Assembly (NCBI GenBank): GCA_013298765.1
Contig: JAAFJA010000001.1
Location: forward strand, 124,001-188,000
Length of the DNA stretch: 64,000 bases
Origin: Betaproteobacteria bacterium
Lineage (GTDB): Bacteria; Pseudomonadota; Gammaproteobacteria; Burkholderiales; Casimicrobiaceae
Direction: 5' to 3'
In this document: piece by piece, positions 57,234 to 64,000 of the stretch
Layout: each line of letters begins with the position of its first letter
Position numbering within the stretch: the stretch's first letter is position 1
The notes under the pieces: model-generated
The model's input: the letters and a program-made list of their open reading frames with translations, nothing else
Database searches by the model: none
What the model was told of the DNA's origin: nothing
Program-made: the position numbers and the translations under genes

Positions 57234-57746
57234 CTACTCCACTTTCAACATCACGCGATGAATCTCGCGGAACAATGCGCGCGCCGATTTTGGGGGGCGG
57301 TTCAGCTTCGCCTCCTCTCGTGCGGCCGCAGCGAGCGACGCGAGCAACGCGCGATCCATCGCAGGTTTGGTCAACATCAGACGATCAAGCGCGTCGTCTT
57401 CGCTGATTAAGCGGTCTCGCCACTGCTCGGAAGCCTTAAACGCGGCTTTGTTCGCACGGGTGCCCGATTCCCAGCGCTCAAGCTGCGCGCGGATGGGCTC
57501 CGGATCGACTTCACGCATCAGCTTGCCGATGAACTGCATATGTCGGCGTGTTGCCTCATGCTTGCCGACGCGAGAAAGCTCTTCGAACGCGTCACGCAGG
57601 ATCTCGGGCAAATCGAGCTGACCGAGTTGCTCTTTCGACAGCGACGCCAATGTTTCGCCGAGCTCTTGCAAATCGATCATCTGCTTTTTAAGCTGCGTTT
57701 TTGAAGGCGCGTTTTCGTCGCGGGGAAGATTTTTGGGGCGAGACAT
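57234..57746 (-). CDS. darP: DarP/YjgA (DUF615), ribosome-associated protein
   Basis: 170 residues from ATG 57746 (MSRPKNLPRDENAPSKTQLKK). Highly charged, mostly helical; the LPEILRDAFEELSRVGKHEATRRHMQFIGKLMREVD core is the DUF615 signature. DarP binds late 50S assembly intermediates. It lies head-to-head with pmbA, the usual arrangement in proteobacteria. Confidence 0.93.
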   Translation of the reverse strand: MSRPKNLPRDENAPSKTQLKKQMIDLQELGETLASLSKEQLGQLDLPEILRDAFEELSRVGKHEATRRHMQFIGKLMREVDPEPIRAQLERWESGTRANKAAFKASEQWRDRLISEDDALDRLMLTKPAMDRALLASLAAAAREEAKLNRPPKSARALFREIHRVMLKVE

Positions 57747-57770
57747 TCGGTGAACGGTAAAGAGTGCGCG

Positions 57771-57897
57771 GTGAGCGGTAAGGATGAAGTGTAGGGGTAG
57801 AGGCGCGCTTACGAAGGGCAAAGCTCTAAACTTAACGGCTAATGAGGTGTCCGCGCACGTCTCCTACACTCTGCCAATTGCTCACAACTCACCGCTC
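57771..57897. repeat. GTGAGCGGT palindromic repeat between darP and pmbA
   Basis: GAGCGGT (57773-57779) / ACCGCTC (57891-57897) and AGTGTAGG (57788-57795) / CCTACACT (57863-57870) form a long imperfect palindrome, preceded by GTGAACGGT (57750-57758). Same style as 48418-48462. Confidence 0.6.
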
Positions 57898-57914
57898 TCT
57901 GCCCACTCTAAACA

Positions 57915-59246
57915 ATGCTCGCGCTCTCCTCTGATTCCCTTCGCGACGCTGCCGTCGCCGCTGTCGAACACGCCAAGCGCCTTGGCGCTACCCAAGCCGA
58001 TGCCGAAGCCACTCAAGGCAGTGGCCTCAATGCAACGGTGCGCATGGGCGAGCTTGAAACGCTGGAGCACACCGGCGAGCAATCGCTGGGCGTCACCGTT
58101 TATATCGAGGGCCGCAAGGGCAACGCAAGCACTGGCGATCTCTCGCCAGCCGCCGTGCGCGCCGCCGTAGAGAAGGCCTATTCAATCGCGAAGTACACGA
58201 GCCCCGATCCGATGGCAGGGCTTGCCGATGCGGCGCTCATGGCGCGCGAAATCCCAGATTTAGATCTCTACCATCCGTGGGACATCGATCCAGCGCGTGC
58301 GATCGAACTCGCAAAATCGTGCGAAGCGGCGGGCTTTGACGTCGATGAGCGCATCGACAATTCCGATGGCGCGACCGTAAGCGCGAGCGAGAACGAGTTT
58401 TTCTACGCCAACACACATGGCTTTGTGGGCGGCTACAAAGGCAGCGCACACTACATCGGAGCGAGCTTTGTCGCTGCTGAAAATGGCGCAATGGAAACTG
58501 ACAGCTGGTACAGCTCACATCGCCGCGCAAGCGCGCTTGAAGATGCGGCCTCGATTGGTCGCAGAGCGGGCGAGCGTACCGTCGCGCGCCTCAACCCGCG
58601 AAAGATCGCAACGCAAGCTGCCCCAGTCTTACTTGATCCCTCTGTCGCAGCTGGATTCATCGGCCACGGCATCAGCGCGTTATTCGGCGGCTCGCTCTAT
58701 CGCAAAACCTCGTTTCTAATCGATTCAATTGGTAAAGAAATTTTTGCAAAGCACATCAATATCGTCGACGACCCATTCATTCGCGAAGCCTACGCAAGCT
58801 CACCGTTTGATAGCGAAGGTGTCGCTTGCCAGAAGCGTGCGATCGTTTCTAACGGGGTTGTTCAGGGCTATTTTTTGTCTGCCTATTCGGCAAGGAAGCT
58901 CGGGCTGCAATCAACCGGCAATGCGGGCGGCAATCACAACTTGCTCGTCGCACCGACGACCGAGGGTGGAATGATCGAACTCGCCAAGCAAATGCAGCGC
59001 GGGCTCATCGTCACGGATTTGATGGGCCAGGGTGTCAATCCGGTGACGGGCGACTACTCGCGCGGTGCGGCCGGATTTTGGGTGGAGGGCGGCGAGATCG
59101 CCTACCCAGTGTCAGAAATCACGATTGCTGGAAACCTTCTCGATCTCTACACGCGTATCGTTGCAGTTGGGAGCGACGTCGATCGACGTGGCTCGAAATG
59201 GGTGGGCTCGGTGTTAATCGACCAAATGCAGATCGCAGGCGCCTGA
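57915..59246 (+). CDS. pmbA: Metalloprotease PmbA/TldE
   Basis: 443 residues. VRMGELETLEHTGEQSLGVTVYIEGRKGNASTGD, LLVAPTTEGGMIELAKQMQRGLIVTDLMGQGVNPVTGDYSRGAAGFWVEGGEIAYPVSEITIAGNLLDL are the family blocks, given here as landmarks only (about residues 55-90 and 345-415). PmbA is the non-catalytic partner of TldD in a protease that matures peptides; TldD is not in the window. Divergent from darP. Confidence 0.95.
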   Translation: MLALSSDSLRDAAVAAVEHAKRLGATQADAEATQGSGLNATVRMGELETLEHTGEQSLGVTVYIEGRKGNASTGDLSPAAVRAAVEKAYSIAKYTSPDPMAGLADAALMAREIPDLDLYHPWDIDPARAIELAKSCEAAGFDVDERIDNSDGATVSASENEFFYANTHGFVGGYKGSAHYIGASFVAAENGAMETDSWYSSHRRASALEDAASIGRRAGERTVARLNPRKIATQAAPVLLDPSVAAGFIGHGISALFGGSLYRKTSFLIDSIGKEIFAKHINIVDDPFIREAYASSPFDSEGVACQKRAIVSNGVVQGYFLSAYSARKLGLQSTGNAGGNHNLLVAPTTEGGMIELAKQMQRGLIVTDLMGQGVNPVTGDYSRGAAGFWVEGGEIAYPVSEITIAGNLLDLYTRIVAVGSDVDRRGSKWVGSVLIDQMQIAGA

Positions 59247-59328
59247 CATCTTTCACCCTTTCCGCCACATTTAAGAAGGACTAAAGCATCTTAAACAATG
59301 TTTTCGCTTTGGTTAATTTCGAGGCCAA

Positions 59329-59390
59329 TCGCCCAATTCATGTGGGCTTCAGCAATCGTAGATAGGAAAGCCCTAATGGATTTAGGGCGA
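59329..59390. repeat. Two-stem intergenic element, copy at 59.3 kb
   Basis: First stem GCCC-AATTCATGT-GGGC (59331-59347), second stem GCCCTAAT-gga-TTTAGGGC (59370-59388), with a shorter spacer than other copies. Upstream of dctQ; the rest of the 293-base gap holds nothing recognised. Confidence 0.65.
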
Positions 59391-59539
59391 ACGCGATTTT
59401 TAGAATTTCGGAAGTGGCATCCACGCTATGGAATTTTCGCAACGACGAGCCAACACAGCGTAGAACGCGGGTAGATGCGCTTTTGCAGGGCGTCTCAGCG
59501 CGCCACAATTTCGACCGAGCGACCTTTGGGGAGAGACGA

Positions 59540-60142
59540 ATGAATGGATTACTGGGCCTTTCGAGGCTCATCGATCGGCTAAGTATGCTGATCGGGAAAT
59601 CGGTGATGTGGCTAATCTTGGCCGTAACGCTGGTCAGCGCATCGAACGCAATCATCCGAAAAGCGTTCGACGTCAGCTCTAACGCCTGGCTTGAATTGCA
59701 GTGGTATTTGTTTGCCGCCGTGTTTCTGCTGGGTGCGGGCTACGTGTTTTTGCAGAACGCACACGTTCGAATTGACTTCATCTCTTCGCGGCTGACCTCG
59801 CGAAAGCGCAATTGGATCGACGTGTTCGGCATCGTCGTCTTTCTGATTCCGCTCTGCCTCATCGTGATCAATCTGTCTTGGCCACTTTTCATGAATGCGT
59901 TTAAGAGCGGAGAAATGTCGCAAAACGCGGGCGGCCTCATTCGCTGGCCGGTTTATCTGATGATGCCGCTTGGCTTCGGACTTCTGCTGATGCAAGCCGT
60001 GTCTGAGCTCATCAAACGGGTCGCATTTTTGCGTGGCGTCGCACCTGATTCGCTGGAAAGTGCTCAAGAAAAGAGCGACGAAGAAAAATTACTCGAAGAG
60101 CTCGCTGCGGCCGCCGAGAAAAGTGGCCGAGGGGCGAAATAA
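59540..60142 (+). CDS. dctQ: TRAP transporter small permease
   Basis: 200 residues from ATG 59540, SD GGGGAGAG upstream. Four membrane helices; the ELQWYLFAAVFLLGAGYVF and NAHVRIDFI blocks are the DctQ signatures. Forms the membrane unit with the large permease, whose ATG follows the stop directly. A charged C-terminal tail (about 170-200). Confidence 0.93.
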   Translation: MNGLLGLSRLIDRLSMLIGKSVMWLILAVTLVSASNAIIRKAFDVSSNAWLELQWYLFAAVFLLGAGYVFLQNAHVRIDFISSRLTSRKRNWIDVFGIVVFLIPLCLIVINLSWPLFMNAFKSGEMSQNAGGLIRWPVYLMMPLGFGLLLMQAVSELIKRVAFLRGVAPDSLESAQEKSDEEKLLEELAAAAEKSGRGAK

Positions 60143-61948
60143 ATGGTTCAGTTCATCACAGCCAACTTTGTTCCGCTGCTGTTCATCGGGCTCTTTCTAT
60201 TCCTGCTAACCGGATTCCCGGTAGCCTTCGCCCTCGCGGCGGTGGGCCTTGCGTTCGGTTTCATCGGCATGGAAGCGGGCTTGTTCCCCTCCACCCTCTT
60301 CCAGGCACTGCCGCTACGAATTTCAGGGATCATGCAGAACGATACGCTGCTCGCGATTCCGTTCTTCACCTTCATGGGAATCATTCTTGAACGATCCGGT
60401 ATGGCAGAAGATCTGCTCGAAACCGTGGGTCAAGTGTTCGGACCCGTGCGTGGCGGGCTCGCAATCGCTGTGATTCTGGTGGGCGCGCTACTTGCCGCAA
60501 CCACTGGCGTTGTTGCCGCTGCAGTGATCTCGATGGGCTTGATCTCTCTGCCGATCATGTTGCGTTACGGCTACAACCGCACCATCGCAACGGGCACGAT
60601 CACCGCGTCTGGAACACTCGCGCAAGCGATTCCACCGTCGCTCGTGTTGATCGTATTGGCGGACCAATTGGGTCGCTCGGTGGGCGACATGTACGAGGGT
60701 GCGCTGGTACCAGGGCTCTTGCTTGTTGGCCTCTACCTGCTCTTCATTGTTGCGGTGGCGATTACTCGCCCCAGCTGGGTTCCAGCGCTTCCACAAGAAG
60801 CACGCATTTATCGCGAAGACAACGGCGCGTCGGGCCACAAATCGCTACTGGCTGTGCTCGCAATCGCAGGCGTGTGTGGCTACGTGTGGTCACAACTGCA
60901 TCAGTCGATCATCAACCCGATGATCAAGCGGGAGCTTCCTGCGCCAGGTGACGAAGTGTTCATCATGTCGATGACCGTCGCTTCGTTTATCGCGCTTGGG
61001 CTCGCGCTCGCAAACCGCGCGCTTCGCTTAAAACTGGTGTCAAAGCTCGCCGAGCAAGTCACCTTTGTTTTGATCCCTCCGCTGATCTTGATCTTCCTTG
61101 TGTTGGGAACGATCTTCTTGGGCGTTGCAACGCCAACCGAGGGCGGTGCGATGGGCGCGTTGGGCGCACTCATCATGGCGGGCTCGAAACGCAGACTCAA
61201 CTTCAAACTGCTCAAGCAAGCGCTCGATAGCACGGCGAAACTTGCGTGCTTCGTGCTCTTCATCTTGATCGGCTCAACGGTGTTTAGCTTCACGTTCAAC
61301 GCAGCTGACGGCCACAAATGGGTCGAGCATCTCTTCGATAAAGTACCAGGCGGTCAGCTCGGGTTCTTAATCGTTGTGAATATTTTGGTGTTCATCCTTG
61401 GTTGCTTCATCGACTTCTTCGAGATCGCCTTCATCGTGGTTCCGCTGCTTGCGCCGGTCGCCGATAAGATGGGTATCGATCTGATTTGGTTCGGTGTCAT
61501 CATTGCAATGAACTTGCAGACCTCGTTCTTGACGCCACCGTTTGGATTCGCGCTCTTCTATTTGCGAAGTGTGGCCGCAAAGGCCGACTATAAAGACCGC
61601 GTGACAGGAAAGCTAATCCCAGCGGTTACCACCACGCAAATCTACAAAGGCTCGATCGCCTTCATCATTCTTCAGCTCATCATGGTGGGCGTCGTGATGT
61701 GGAAACCGGGGTTGGTGATCGATAACGTGCAGACGAAGTCGAAAACACTTGACACCAGCAACATCAACCTTGACGTCGAGAAACCGACGAACAAACTGTC
61801 CGATGAGGACATGATGAAAGTGTTTGACCAAAAGCGCGAGCAACAGGAGAAGCAGAATGATGCCCAGCAGCCAAGCACAAACAAGGTAGACGATGATCCA
61901 GCAAAAGCATTGCTGGATGAGATGAAGAAGGAAGGCGCGAAGAAGTAA
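60143..61948 (+). CDS. dctM: TRAP transporter large permease, extended form
   Basis: 601 residues, longer than the usual ~430. About fourteen hydrophobic segments with the DctM blocks GGLAIAVILVGALLAATTGVVAA and ATPTEGGAMGALGALI. The surplus consists of an insertion in the middle (about 210-290) and a charged Gln/Lys/Asp-rich cytoplasmic tail (about 545-601, DDDPAKALLDEMKKEGAKK). This extended form typically pairs with TakP-type binding proteins. Driven by the sodium or proton gradient. Confidence 0.93.
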   Translation: MVQFITANFVPLLFIGLFLFLLTGFPVAFALAAVGLAFGFIGMEAGLFPSTLFQALPLRISGIMQNDTLLAIPFFTFMGIILERSGMAEDLLETVGQVFGPVRGGLAIAVILVGALLAATTGVVAAAVISMGLISLPIMLRYGYNRTIATGTITASGTLAQAIPPSLVLIVLADQLGRSVGDMYEGALVPGLLLVGLYLLFIVAVAITRPSWVPALPQEARIYREDNGASGHKSLLAVLAIAGVCGYVWSQLHQSIINPMIKRELPAPGDEVFIMSMTVASFIALGLALANRALRLKLVSKLAEQVTFVLIPPLILIFLVLGTIFLGVATPTEGGAMGALGALIMAGSKRRLNFKLLKQALDSTAKLACFVLFILIGSTVFSFTFNAADGHKWVEHLFDKVPGGQLGFLIVVNILVFILGCFIDFFEIAFIVVPLLAPVADKMGIDLIWFGVIIAMNLQTSFLTPPFGFALFYLRSVAAKADYKDRVTGKLIPAVTTTQIYKGSIAFIILQLIMVGVVMWKPGLVIDNVQTKSKTLDTSNINLDVEKPTNKLSDEDMMKVFDQKREQQEKQNDAQQPSTNKVDDDPAKALLDEMKKEGAKK

Positions 61949-61975
61949 AGACGCACCTGAATTCGAAAGCAGATG

Positions 61976-61998
61976 GGGCGACTTCGGTCGCCCTTTTT
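61976..61998 (+). terminator. Terminator of dctQM
   Basis: GGGCGAC-ttcg-GTCGCCC followed by TTTTT, 27 bases after the dctM stop. Confidence 0.93.
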
Positions 61999-62001
61999 GT
62001 T

Positions 62002-62190
62002 AGGGAAACGCTGAATAAGTCTGCGTGATGCAGCGCGCGGCGGATTGGGATGAGCTGGAAGCCCAAAATTCTGAGGTATAGCGGGGCTATGTTGAAGAAT
62101 TTCGGGGTTTCAGATCGCCCAACTCCGACGATGCTTTGCCGTGGATCGGCAAGATTGCCTCAGTCGCGCATGACTTGTTCTGCGTTTCCT
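62002..62190. mobile_element. IS-derived miniature element with inverted ends
   Basis: AGGGAAACGCTGAATAAGTC (62002-62021) and GACTTGTTCTGCGTTTCCT (62172-62190) are inverted repeats matching at 17 of 19-20 positions, enclosing ~150 bases with no transposase. The GAAACGCTGA-TAAGT end resembles termini of IS elements common in proteobacteria. It lies immediately after the dctM terminator. Confidence 0.5.
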
Positions 62191-62580
62191 CCGCTCTATC
62201 TGGGATTGATCGCAGCCGCGCAGAACACGTCGCGATGTGGCGTGCGACAGTTAACCGAAGAGAAGACCGCGTGAACCAGTAGAACGCAATTTGGCGTAGT
62301 CACTTGTCGAACACATCGACGATACATCACTGGCTCGCAAGGGTCGCGCAGAGCGCATCGATAGACGTTTAGGGTGATGCGATCCGTGATGCGGACGAGT
62401 ATCCCACCACGGCTATCCGTTCCCTCCATTCATAGAGCACTCGAAAAGTGGCAATCCGTGCCTCCGATTGACCGCAAGCGATCAATGCACGCCAATCGCG
62501 CCAGAGTTTGAGCTAGGTTAGTTGCGGGTGCCTCGCTCGGGACGACAAACACCTGCCATCATCAACCACGAGACTACGCA
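62191..62580. other. Intergenic stretch, nothing recognised
   Basis: Between the miniature element and the dctP terminator. Short open frames exist on both strands, none with a recognisable product or convincing start. Confidence 0.5.
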
Positions 62581-62581
62581 T

Positions 62582-62610
62582 AAAAAAACCCGCAGGATCG
62601 CTGCGGGTTC
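62582..62610 (-). terminator. Terminator of dctP
   Basis: AACCCGCAG-gatcg-CTGCGGGTT with an A-run on the plus strand, which reads as a T-tract on the minus strand after dctP. Confidence 0.92.
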
Positions 62611-62650
62611 TTAGGAGGCGGCGCTTTAAGCCCCGCCAACAAGGCCTTGA

Positions 62651-63739
62651 CTACAGGCGCTGAGCTTGCATGAAGTCATCGAAGCCTGCTTCGGTGAAGC
62701 GGAACCATTGGTTGGCTTCGCGACGGAACGCTGAGTAGTCGTCGTAAATCTTTTTCCATGTTGGATTCTTAGACGAGATATCTGCGTAAAGATCCATCGA
62801 CTCTTTGAACGCCTTGTCCATCAAGTCTTTCGGGAAGCGATGCAACTTCGTGCCGCCAGCAACGAGCTGCTTCAGAGCGGCTGGGTTGCGCGCGTCGTAG
62901 CGAGCTTGCATTTCGGTATGCGCGAAGGCAGCTGCGTTTTCGACGATTGCTTTGTATTCCGGCGTAAGCGCGTCAAAGGCCTTCTGGTTGACGTAAAGAT
63001 CGAGCTGTGGACCACCTTCCCACCAACCTGGATAGTAGTAGTGCGGCGCGACTTTGTTGAAGCCGAGCTTTTGATCGTCGTACGGGCCGACCCATTCGCA
63101 CGCATCGATCGTGCCTTTCTCAAGGGCTTGGTAAATCTCGCCGCCTGCAATATTTTGTGGCACTGCGCCGAGGCGCTGGCACACTCTGCCTGCGAATCCG
63201 CCAACGCGGAATTTCAAGCCGTTGAAGTCTGCAGCCGACTTGATTTCTTTGCGATACCAACCGCCCATCTGCGCACCGGTATTGCCCATTGGGAAGCTGG
63301 TGAAGCCATAGCCCGAATAGAACTCACGCATCAGCTTGAGGCCATTGCCTTCGTACATCCACGCCGTCATTTGGCGCGAATTCAAGCCGAAAGGAATCGC
63401 ACAGCCAAGCGCGAACGCATCGTTTTTGCCGAAGTAGTAGTAAGGCGCCGTGTGCCCTGCTTCAACGGTTCCGTTTTGCACCGCATCGACCAAACCAGGC
63501 ATAGGCACCAGTTCACCGGCTGCATGCACAGAGATTTGGAATCGACCGCCAGTCATTTTCGAGACTTGTTGCGCGAAAACTTCTGCCGCGCCGTAAATCG
63601 TATCCAGCGATTTTGGGAAACCGGAGGTCAAACGCCAGCGCACATTTGGCGACTGGCCAATAACGGCTGGCGCACCGAGGATCGCGCCACCGGCTGCTGC
63701 ACCGGCAGCCGATTTAGCGAGAAAATTACGACGTTGCAT
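62651..63739 (-). CDS. dctP: TRAP transporter solute-binding protein, TakP/DctP family, Tat-exported
   Basis: 362 residues from ATG 63739 (MQRRNFLAKSA). The RRNFLAKSAAG leader is a twin-arginine signal with cleavage near VIGQS. The GGEIYQALEKGTIDACEWVGPYDDQ and PHYYYPGWWEGGPQLDLYVNQ blocks match the TakP group, which binds alpha-keto acids such as pyruvate. It would feed the extended permease DctQM, although its gene lies on the opposite strand, facing them, ~700 bases away. Confidence 0.93.
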   Translation of the reverse strand: MQRRNFLAKSAAGAAAGGAILGAPAVIGQSPNVRWRLTSGFPKSLDTIYGAAEVFAQQVSKMTGGRFQISVHAAGELVPMPGLVDAVQNGTVEAGHTAPYYYFGKNDAFALGCAIPFGLNSRQMTAWMYEGNGLKLMREFYSGYGFTSFPMGNTGAQMGGWYRKEIKSAADFNGLKFRVGGFAGRVCQRLGAVPQNIAGGEIYQALEKGTIDACEWVGPYDDQKLGFNKVAPHYYYPGWWEGGPQLDLYVNQKAFDALTPEYKAIVENAAAFAHTEMQARYDARNPAALKQLVAGGTKLHRFPKDLMDKAFKESMDLYADISSKNPTWKKIYDDYSAFRREANQWFRFTEAGFDDFMQAQRL

Positions 63740-63809
63740 AGTCTCTCCAATCAAAAAAGAGTCAGGTCTTAGAAAGTTTGTTATCGTGAAATTCGCGGTG
63801 CTAATTTTG

Positions 63810-63837
63810 AAACTGTTAACGTGTACGTCAACAGTTT
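63810..63837 (-). promoter_or_regulatory. 28-base palindrome upstream of dctP
   Basis: AAACTGTT-aACGTgtACGTc-AACAGTTT, 12 of 14 pairs, centred 85 bases before the dctP start. Inner ACGT-N2-ACGT is shared with the palindrome before etfB. No gene was recognised between dctP and the window end. Confidence 0.5.
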
Positions 63838-64000
63838 GTGATAAGCCTCGCGAAAACTTTCTGATTCTAGGTTTGCAGCTCGAAACACTCTAGCGGGGTT
63901 TTCCCGCGCGACAATCAATGAGCGCGACCTTTCGCTATGGCCATAATTCATAGGCGTCACGGTCGAGCTTCAACGCGCCGTGCGAAATGACAGACCGCAA

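Noticed and set aside
62840-63772. 310-codon open frame antisense to dctP
   Set aside because: Shadow of a conserved TRAP binding-protein gene.

Overview
The window is one contiguous stretch of a Gram-negative chromosome, most likely a betaproteobacterium of the order Burkholderiales or a close relative. The basis is gene content: an RNase E with an Arg/Pro-rich tail, the obgE-proB pair, the divergent darP/pmbA pair, etfBA followed by a ~600-residue acyl-CoA dehydrogenase, a PduO-type cobalamin adenosyltransferase, CtaA, a TakP-type TRAP transporter, and many Tat/Sec exported and outer-membrane proteins. GC looks mid-fifties by eye (not computed). No rRNA, tRNA or CRISPR array was recognised.

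Layout. 1-9.8 kb: end of rne, an NRAMP-like transporter, a SOUL protein, an AstE/AspA-type hydrolase, a RAYT transposase gene bracketed by its palindromes, small accessory genes (two of them AT-richer), an aminotransferase, an outer-membrane barrel and mobB. 10-16.2 kb: a minus-strand cassette (cysteate sulfo-lyase-like enzyme, TauABC-type transporter, alpha/beta hydrolase, LysR regulator) that reads as a sulfonate-use module. 16.4-26.4 kb: tetR-enoyl-CoA hydratase, htpX, rpmE2, an ArnT-like glycosyltransferase overlapping obgE, proB, a lipoprotein HtrA and an aldo-keto reductase. 26.4-28.9 kb: a small island with a MITE-like element, two PIN-domain toxin-antitoxin modules and repeats. 29-35.3 kb: transporters, a possibly Fur-controlled small protein, a glutathione transferase, the YlqF GTPase and an FAD-dependent dehydrogenase that carries an intergenic-type repeat in frame. 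35.3-44 kb: a secreted repeat protein with a dockerin-like end, prolyl oligopeptidase, a second aminotransferase and an M3 peptidase. 44.2-51.4 kb: cobalamin adenosyltransferase, enoyl-CoA hydratase, GtrA, etfBA-acyl-CoA dehydrogenase, VOC and GST proteins. 51.5-64 kb: a ubiB/dprE1-like/dprE2-like run, ctaA, mogA, darP/pmbA, and the TRAP genes dctQM facing dctP.

How it fits together. Most genes are ordinary housekeeping and heterotrophic metabolism: acyl-CoA oxidation feeding ETF, organic-acid and sulfonate uptake, molybdopterin and heme A cofactor steps, and periplasmic proteolysis. The most unusual material is between and inside genes. A family of two-stem palindromic intergenic elements (CCC, A/T-rich core, GGGCT; then the inverse) occurs at about ten places in the window. 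There is also a RAYT/REP unit, two MITE-like elements, other palindromic repeats, and a repeat exapted into a coding sequence. Candidate operators were noted upstream of the SOUL gene, the 108-residue gene, etfB and dctP.
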